Positions 13,700 to 18,221 of a DNA stretch of 18,221 nucleotides are shown here, piece by piece. The stretch lies in NCBI GenBank assembly GCA_030609605.1, contig JAUWBY010000016.1, positions 1 through 18,221 on the forward strand, read 5' to 3'. The notes under the pieces are model-generated. The model was not told where the DNA came from, made no database searches, and saw only the letters and a list, made by a program, of their open reading frames with translations. This stretch comes from Candidatus Eiseniibacteriota bacterium. GTDB lineage: Bacteria > Joyebacterota > Joyebacteria > Joyebacterales > Joyebacteraceae. The position numbers were made by a program, and so were the translations under genes. Within the stretch, counting starts at the first letter, position 1. Each line of letters opens with the position of its first letter.

Positions 13700-15187
13700 C
13701 TAGCTCACGGGCACCTCGCGCCACGCGAGGCGGATGTAGAGCCCCGTCTGCATGAATTGGTAGAACCCTGGTGGAGTCATGTACTCAAGGCGCGTGTCGT
13801 GGTGGTAGTCCTTCGCATATCCAGTCAGGATCACGCAGCCCCCCCCGTCACCGACCTCGCTCGTCCCGACGGAACCTCTGAAGCCCTGGATGATACACCC
13901 CCAAACAGTTAGTGTGCCGCGTGGATTACCGGTGTTCCAGTTGTCGGCGCGGAAAGAGTTGTCGAGTGCCATCAAGGCCCCATGGATCACACAATCATCG
14001 GAGTTTGCGTCGTTCCATGCGACATTGATGTCGGTACCGGCGACGATGCCGAGCAGATCATCACACCCCTCCAGAGGACCATTCTGATCGCTGTCCAGGT
14101 ACGTGACGTCACCGATGATGTCGATGCTGCCGTTCGTGACCAGCGTCAATTGACCATCGAGAACTCCACTCACGCTAAAGCTGCCGTTGACGTAGAAAAT
14201 GCCATTGAACGAGCTGATCTCGACGTCGGTCCAGGGCTTGTTGTTCTTCCGATAGCTGACGTACCCATACATCGGCTCGCCCGAGACCTCGTCCACGCGG
14301 CCGAGCTCGATCTCGTAGTTCCCCGAGATACTGATCCCGCCATCGTCGGCTACATCTCGGAGATCGAAAGCGAGGCTATGAGTCGGATAGTCCACCTCGT
14401 GCGCGCCGAGGACATAGCCTTCTGCGAAGGTGGGATTGTCATAGGGTGCGTTGTTTGGAGCGTCCGATTCGATGTGGTTATGCGGACTGCCGTTGCAGTA
14501 GAGGAACTCAGGATCGTGAGATGAGTTGTTGTCGTCTGACCCTCCGTAGGCGCTGGAGACGGTGCCCATGAAGGTTGGATCTCCCATGATGCTGATCTGA
14601 TCATTTGTGAAGAGCGGACCGTCTATCACGTCGGGCGTGCCAAACCAGAGAGGACCTCCGTTCCCGGGCATCTTCTCCTTGTCTGTGAAGTACAGGTAGT
14701 TGGAGAAGATGTCTGGCGAGACGTCGACTTCCACCTGCCGCGTGTGCCCATTCCGCGTCCCGGATGATACGAGCGTGTAGATCTCCGGGTCGAGTGATGC
14801 ATTGAATGGATCAGGGATGATCGACATCGTACACTCGCCATCGCCGACAGTAATGGCATCCTCGCCAAACGGGTGGAACTCCTCGGTGCCGCTGGGGGGT
14901 GAACTCTGGGCTTCGAGCCAGGCGTGGGTCAGCTCGATGCCGGATTCAGCCAGAAAGAGCGCTTCAGACTTCCTCAGTGCGCGGGCGGCAAGAGCTCCCT
15001 CTTGGCTTCCCATCTCAACAAGAGTCATCACCATAATCGTCATTACGAACAGCAGAATGAGCACAATTCCCATCGCTGAACCCGCCTCGCCCGTGAGCAC
15101 ACTCGATCGTGCCAATCGTCTGATGGTCTTCCGGAAGATTGAGTGACCTCCTCCAAGAATCGAGCATTGAGATCGAGACAAATGCAC
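13700..15187 (-). CDS. PilX-like type IV pilus accessory protein
   Basis: The N-terminal region (GSAMGIVLILLFVMTIMVM then LVEMG) followed by RKSEALFLAESGIELTHAWL matches the PilX N-terminal type: a membrane helix, then an E-A-G/S-x-E helix. The remaining 400 residues are a large extracellular beta-rich domain with Asp/Asn/Gly-rich loops, much longer than PilX itself and like the DUF4900-type proteins of related phyla. It probably sits at the pilus tip or assists minor-pilin assembly. The start is uncertain: GTG 15187 opens the frame but has a poor site, while a strong GGAGGAGG lies seven bases before an in-frame ATC at 15139, giving IFRKTIRRLARSS. It follows the PilV-like gene by 16 bases. 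Confidence 0.75.
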   Translation of the reverse strand: MHLSRSQCSILGGGHSIFRKTIRRLARSSVLTGEAGSAMGIVLILLFVMTIMVMTLVEMGSQEGALAARALRKSEALFLAESGIELTHAWLEAQSSPPSGTEEFHPFGEDAITVGDGECTMSIIPDPFNASLDPEIYTLVSSGTRNGHTRQVEVDVSPDIFSNYLYFTDKEKMPGNGGPLWFGTPDVIDGPLFTNDQISIMGDPTFMGTVSSAYGGSDDNNSSHDPEFLYCNGSPHNHIESDAPNNAPYDNPTFAEGYVLGAHEVDYPTHSLAFDLRDVADDGGISISGNYEIELGRVDEVSGEPMYGYVSYRKNNKPWTDVEISSFNGIFYVNGSFSVSGVLDGQLTLVTNGSIDIIGDVTYLDSDQNGPLEGCDDLLGIVAGTDINVAWNDANSDDCVIHGALMALDNSFRADNWNTGNPRGTLTVWGCIIQGFRGSVGTSEVGDGGGCVILTGYAKDYHHDTRLEYMTPPGFYQFMQTGLYIRLAWREVPVS

Positions 15188-15203
15188 TGCTATCCGTGTG
15201 GTA

Positions 15204-15701
15204 CTACCTCGCCACCACGAGTGTCAGTGAAACGCTGTCTCTTGGGTCGGCCTGAGGCCATACAAGCGCAATGGTTACGGTCTTTACATCTATGTCATCA
15301 CCCGGTGTCGTCCACGGCACGTCGACGACTGTCCAGGTGAGATTGCCCATGACGTCGTTTCCGGTGTCATTGTCCCCGTGCGAGTTCACAAGGATGGATG
15401 GGTCGGTCGGGTGTGAACCCGACGTTAGGTTGGTGCTCGAGACATCGCTGTCACTGCCCTGTGATCCGTACCCTGCCCGCAACAGCTGCTCGCCCTTCCT
15501 CTCCACCAGCTTCAGCGCCATCCTCGTCTCCCCACGATGCGAGATGAATGAGCGACCTCGGACGAAGGCGTCGAAGATCGGCACGATCAGGATCGCTACC
15601 ATCACAACCGCCACGAGGACATCGATCAGGCTCGAACCGCTTCTTGACCCTACCCGTCTCCAAGCCCCTCTCAACAAACGTGAGCCAGTCGTCCCAGTCA
15701 T
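15204..15701 (-). CDS. PilV/GspI-like minor pseudopilin
   Basis: ATG 15701 is preceded by GAGGAGGAA at ideal distance; the longer open frame upstream is rejected. The 165-residue product has a basic leader (LLRGAWRRVGSRSG) followed by SSLIDVLVAVVMVAILIVPI, the hydrophobic prepilin helix. Cleavage by the prepilin peptidase would be after the Gly, leaving Ser at +1 and Asp at +5, where Glu is standard. The rest (RMALKLVERKGEQLLRAGYG and a beta-rich C-terminus, VTIALVWPQADPRDSVSLTL) matches the PilV-like pattern. It lies between PilW-like and PilX-like genes, the usual minor-pilin order. Confidence 0.8.
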   Translation of the reverse strand: MTGTTGSRLLRGAWRRVGSRSGSSLIDVLVAVVMVAILIVPIFDAFVRGRSFISHRGETRMALKLVERKGEQLLRAGYGSQGSDSDVSSTNLTSGSHPTDPSILVNSHGDNDTGNDVMGNLTWTVVDVPWTTPGDDIDVKTVTIALVWPQADPRDSVSLTLVVAR

Positions 15702-15804
15702 CTGTTTCCTCCTCGATCGCCTCGCTCCGGAGCCAGATCTGCTCGCAGCGTGGTTCAGCCGAGATCGGCCTGGCTGGGCCGAGGTCGGCTGCGAGACATC
15801 AGTA

Positions 15805-16338
15805 CTAGTTCCTGCAAACGACACTCGTCGACACCAGAATCGCCTGATCGTCGGTCGCACGATCCGGTGTTGCCAGGTCATGTCTCAGCGTGATATCCAT
15901 GTTGACTGTCTTGCCGTCGGAGCTCCAGAATCGGATCGAGTCCACGTTCGCCACAAGGACGCGACCGCTCATGTCGATGAGACGGTCCTGATCATCGACG
16001 TAGTATGTCGCCCCCACGCTGTCAGAGGTGCCCGTTCTGAAGATGACGTCCATCGAGTCTGCCCCGGCAGCGATGTCAACGCTACTCGCGCTCCGGATAC
16101 CACGCACCATGATGTCCATGGCGAACGCCGCATCCCGCTGCACATCGGCAAGAGCCGCGCTTCCGGCCCACGACCGCTGCGTTCCGAGGTATACCGTGAT
16201 GCCGGCGGATCCAATCAGGCCCACAACTACAATGGCAACGATCAGCTCCGTCAGGGTGAACCCGTGCTCCCCCACGAGAGGATGTGTGAAACACCGCATC
16301 CTGCAACGTTCTGACCTCGACCACCGATTCACAGCCAT
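15805..16338 (-). CDS. PilW-like minor pseudopilin
   Basis: The prepilin motif is textbook: EHG then FTLTELIVAIVVVGLIGSA, with Glu at +5 after cleavage. After the helix, ADVQRDAAFAMDIMVRGIRS is the typical PilW-type heptad segment, followed by a strand-rich domain (DSMDVIFRTG, ATYYVDDQDRLIDMSG, VDSIRFWSSDG, NMDITLRHDL). The 177-residue product starts at ATG 16338, preceded by AAGGTGG; ATG 16299 would give a shorter leader (13 rather than 26 residues before cleavage) but has a badly spaced site. It leads the three-gene pilin cluster. The 170 bases upstream contain only a 7-bp hairpin (16421-16441) and no clear promoter. Confidence 0.85.
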   Translation of the reverse strand: MAVNRWSRSERCRMRCFTHPLVGEHGFTLTELIVAIVVVGLIGSAGITVYLGTQRSWAGSAALADVQRDAAFAMDIMVRGIRSASSVDIAAGADSMDVIFRTGTSDSVGATYYVDDQDRLIDMSGRVLVANVDSIRFWSSDGKTVNMDITLRHDLATPDRATDDQAILVSTSVVCRN

Positions 16339-16513
16339 GACCACCACCTTACCGACTGGCTCTACGCTCGGCTTCGACTCGCACAGCTTCTCATCATCGG
16401 CCTGCGATTCAGGAACGGAGCCGCTCCTCCTGTGGGAGCGGTTCGCTCTGTTACATGTCCCAGCTGTACAAACTATGCCAGCTCGCAAGTTGATGAGCCA
16501 AGCCGCTTGAGAA

Positions 16514-16540
16514 GAGCCCGGTCCGCCAGAGACCGGGCTC
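16514..16540 (-). terminator. Perfect 10-bp hairpin terminator
   Basis: GAGCCCGGTC (16514-16523) and GACCGGGCTC (16531-16540) form a perfect stem with a 7-base loop. On the minus strand TTCTC follows. It lies about 35 bases after the stop at 16576 and so would end transcription of the right-edge gene and its in-frame tail before the pilin cluster. Confidence 0.6.
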
Positions 16541-16575
16541 CTCGACTATCTGCTACGAAAGCTGTCTTCTCGTCC

Positions 16576-16641
16576 CTACCGATAGAGACCCTTGATCCTG
16601 CCCCACGACATCGCGTTGACCGGAGCGTAGGGCTGACCCAT
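16576..16641 (-). CDS. 21-codon in-frame tail or micro-ORF carrying the WG-IK-YR motif
   Basis: Starting at ATG 16641, this short frame reads MGQPYAPVNAMSWGRIKGLY then R and TAG. It is in the same frame as the large gene upstream: that gene's stop is followed by only two codons (Glu-Glu) before this Met, and the stop and Glu codons form TAGGAGGAG, which may act as a close-set ribosome-binding site. The last 16 residues align without gaps with the C-termini of three other secreted proteins here. It may be a separate peptide, a readthrough extension, or the true end of the upstream protein cut off by a recent amber mutation. The sequence alone cannot decide. Confidence 0.5.
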   Translation of the reverse strand: MGQPYAPVNAMSWGRIKGLYR

Positions 16642-16647
16642 CTCCTC

Positions 16648-18221
16648 CTACTCGATCAGCACCATCCGCTTCGTGACGGTCTTCTCCCCTGTCCTCAGCA
16701 GATAGAAGTAAACACCATTGGCCACGGGTCGCTCGCTCTCATTCATGCCGTCCCACGCGACGGTCCATCGGCCCGCCGGCTGCCTGCCGTCGACGAGCGT
16801 CCTCACGAGCCGTCCGGCCACGCTGTAGACCTGGAGAAGCACGTCGCTGTCCGTGGGAAGCGCGTAGCTGATACCGGTACTGGCGCCGAACGGGTTCGGC
16901 GCGTTCTGCGACATCGAGACGACCGTAGGCATGTCATCCAGCGGCACACCGGTTGCCGGCTCGATGTCGTCGTCGTCGCGGGGCTCGAGCTTGTTCTGCT
17001 CCAGGGTAACCCCAACGACTCCGGTCACGTGGAGTTCATCGTCGATGACCGGCGTGTAGGAGTAGCCGCTCCAGCGGCCAATGCGACACTCCCCGACCGA
17101 TGCGACGGCCCAGTCGCTCGGGTTGTCATCTGTGACGATGACGTCCTCCACCCTGACCAGAACCCCCTCGTAGGATTCCTCTGCGTCGACCGTTGACGGG
17201 TCGAGCACCGCGGGGGTGGGAAGCGGATTGCCGCTGCTCATCGTCTCCACGTCTATCAGAAGGTCGAGTTCCGTGAGCCCGTTCGTTTCGACCACAAGTC
17301 CGGTGAGAGTGAGGCTGTCACCGCGGGCAACCGGGTACCCGACGTCCCTGACGAAGAGACCGCTCCACGGCCCCTCGCCGTCCTGGATCGCGAACCTCCC
17401 CATGTAGGTCGTGTTATCCGTCGTTGCGATTCCGCTCGTGGTAACCATCTGGCCGTCCAGTGGGGACGGACCGGTCGGGTCGTCCGTGTACTGGATCTCG
17501 CTGATCGTCGCCTCGAGGGGCGGGGCGGTCACGAAATAGATGGTCACGCCTGCCTCCGCCACGCCATTGCCCCAGAACCATCCATTGACGTAGACGGCGT
17601 GCCCCGGCTCGAGTACGACACCATCATCGACCATCACTATGAGCGAGCAGGGCTGGCACTGCCCGGGCATCAGGTCGAACGGGGGCTCGGGCTCGAGCCA
17701 CGCATCAGCACCCACCGGAAGGTCCTTGGTGCAGATGCACGCGTCGGCCGTGCGGAACGGGACCGGCGCCATCGGGCTGACACACATCTCGATCGGGAAG
17801 GCGAACCGGCGCTCGGCCCGTCCACCATTTGCGCTCTCTCCTGAGTTCATCGCGAGAGCGTGCGCCAGTCGAGACGCCTTGGCGGCCGGCTCGACGTCGA
17901 TATTCTCCCGCGCCGAGTTGTTGGTGAGGTTGGTGTCGGCCGCGTACGTCGCGGTCACCCGGTAGCACTTGTGGCCCTCCGTGCCGGGCGGCGGCGTGTA
18001 GGGGATCGTCGCCACCACACTTCCCCCACCCGGAACGCCGACGGTCGTGCTCGCTATGATGGTGTAGGGCGTTCCCCAGCCCGTTTTCTGAACCTCGAAT
18101 AGCACAACCACGCCGGCCGCGTAGCCACCGTTGCTGTAGACGCGGGCGTTCAGCGTGTTCGGGTCCCCGACCCGGACGGGGTAGTGCCCCGCCCAAATGC
18201 TCTTGCTGTTCCACGTCCCGG
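16648..18221 (-). CDS. Large secreted multidomain protein with FlgD-like C-terminus, N-terminus off the right edge
   Basis: The frame is open to the right edge; the apparent GTG start at 18111 is internal because similarity continues (TWNSKSIWAGHYPVRVGDPN). At least 524 residues are visible. First a CARDB-like beta domain (LNARVYSNGGYAAGVVVLFE to NNSARENIDV), then a domain with several Cys and GHAVYVNGWFWGNG, then two OB-fold-like regions of the kind found beside exported nucleases (GRFAIQDGEGPWSGLFVRD with GDSLTLTGLVVE; YEGVLVRVEDVIVTDDNPSD ending PRDDDDIEP). Last comes an intact FlgD-like / T9SS type A domain: NAPNPFGASTGISYALP, VAGRLVRTLVDGRQPAG, WDGMNES and NGVYFYLLRTGEKTVTKRMV then LIE. 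The stop is TAG, followed in frame by the tail at 16576-16641. Confidence 0.85.
   Translation of the reverse strand, partial: GTWNSKSIWAGHYPVRVGDPNTLNARVYSNGGYAAGVVVLFEVQKTGWGTPYTIIASTTVGVPGGGSVVATIPYTPPPGTEGHKCYRVTATYAADTNLTNNSARENIDVEPAAKASRLAHALAMNSGESANGGRAERRFAFPIEMCVSPMAPVPFRTADACICTKDLPVGADAWLEPEPPFDLMPGQCQPCSLIVMVDDGVVLEPGHAVYVNGWFWGNGVAEAGVTIYFVTAPPLEATISEIQYTDDPTGPSPLDGQMVTTSGIATTDNTTYMGRFAIQDGEGPWSGLFVRDVGYPVARGDSLTLTGLVVETNGLTELDLLIDVETMSSGNPLPTPAVLDPSTVDAEESYEGVLVRVEDVIVTDDNPSDWAVASVGECRIGRWSGYSYTPVIDDELHVTGVVGVTLEQNKLEPRDDDDIEPATGVPLDDMPTVVSMSQNAPNPFGASTGISYALPTDSDVLLQVYSVAGRLVRTLVDGRQPAGRWTVAWDGMNESERPVANGVYFYLLRTGEKTVTKRMVLIE

Noticed and set aside
10794..13700. Insertion sequence or transposon explaining the damaged genes
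   Set aside because: No transposase, terminal inverted repeat or target duplication was found; the short direct repeats are too small and internal.
12489..13724. A single intact 411-residue protein
   Set aside because: The N-terminal hundred residues are antisense to the repeat-protein tail, have biased composition and contain no signal peptide.
16648..16650. Genetic code with TAG as a sense codon
   Set aside because: nqrB, nqrC, nqrD, nqrE, nqrF, the ferritin-like gene and others all end properly at TAG, so it is a normal stop here.
1..18221. CRISPR array, tRNA or rRNA genes
   Set aside because: No regularly spaced repeats with spacers and no tRNA- or rRNA-like sequence were seen by eye; a covariance-model search was not possible.

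Overview
This looks like a GC-rich chromosomal segment from an uncultured bacterium, probably of the FCB group (an Eisenbacteria/Krumholzibacteria-like lineage would fit; this is inference). The grounds are FlgD-like, T9SS-type C-terminal domains with 'NYPNPFNP'-type openings, VCBS/FG-GAP repeat proteins, a minor-pseudopilin cluster and an Nqr-type respiratory complex. No rRNA, tRNA, CRISPR array or transposase was seen.

Left part (1-8584, all minus strand). A VCBS-repeat secreted protein runs off the left edge. Then comes a compact energy operon, read from right to left: a secreted YbjN-like protein, nqrA-B-C-D-E-F, a ferritin-like protein, a monoheme cytochrome c (frameshifted as given), a NapC/NirT-like tetraheme membrane cytochrome and a two-helix membrane peptide, ending at a hairpin terminator (536-558). 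The six Nqr subunits should form an ion-pumping NADH:quinone oxidoreductase. The cytochromes could take electrons from quinol. The NqrA-like subunit is unusual: it carries two complete 4Fe-4S motifs and a charged Ala/Lys/Glu tail like RnfC, while NqrF (not RnfB) is the input subunit.

Middle (8585-13637). A roughly 690-base stretch with little convincing coding is followed by secreted proteins on both strands: a Cys-rich protein, a protein with a possible glutamine-amidotransferase-like fold, and a parallel beta-helix protein. They are mixed with damaged genes: an orphan FlgD-like tail, a VCBS protein with no N-terminus and a shortened FlgD-like domain, and the tail of a repeat (possibly TPR) protein. 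Two short tandem repeats and two reading-frame breaks occur in the window.

Right part (13700-18221, minus strand). Three type IV minor-pseudopilin-like genes (PilW, PilV and PilX types) lie downstream of a large secreted multidomain protein with a FlgD-like C-terminus that runs off the right edge.

The most striking pattern is a gapless 16-residue C-terminal motif, [NSA]-P-[VT]-x4-[WR]-G-x-[IL]-K-x-[LR]-[YF]-R-stop. It ends three otherwise unrelated secreted proteins and also appears in frame just beyond the amber stop of the right-edge protein. The encoding DNA differs at synonymous sites, so it looks like a selected peptide tag, possibly an undescribed sorting or anchoring signal.
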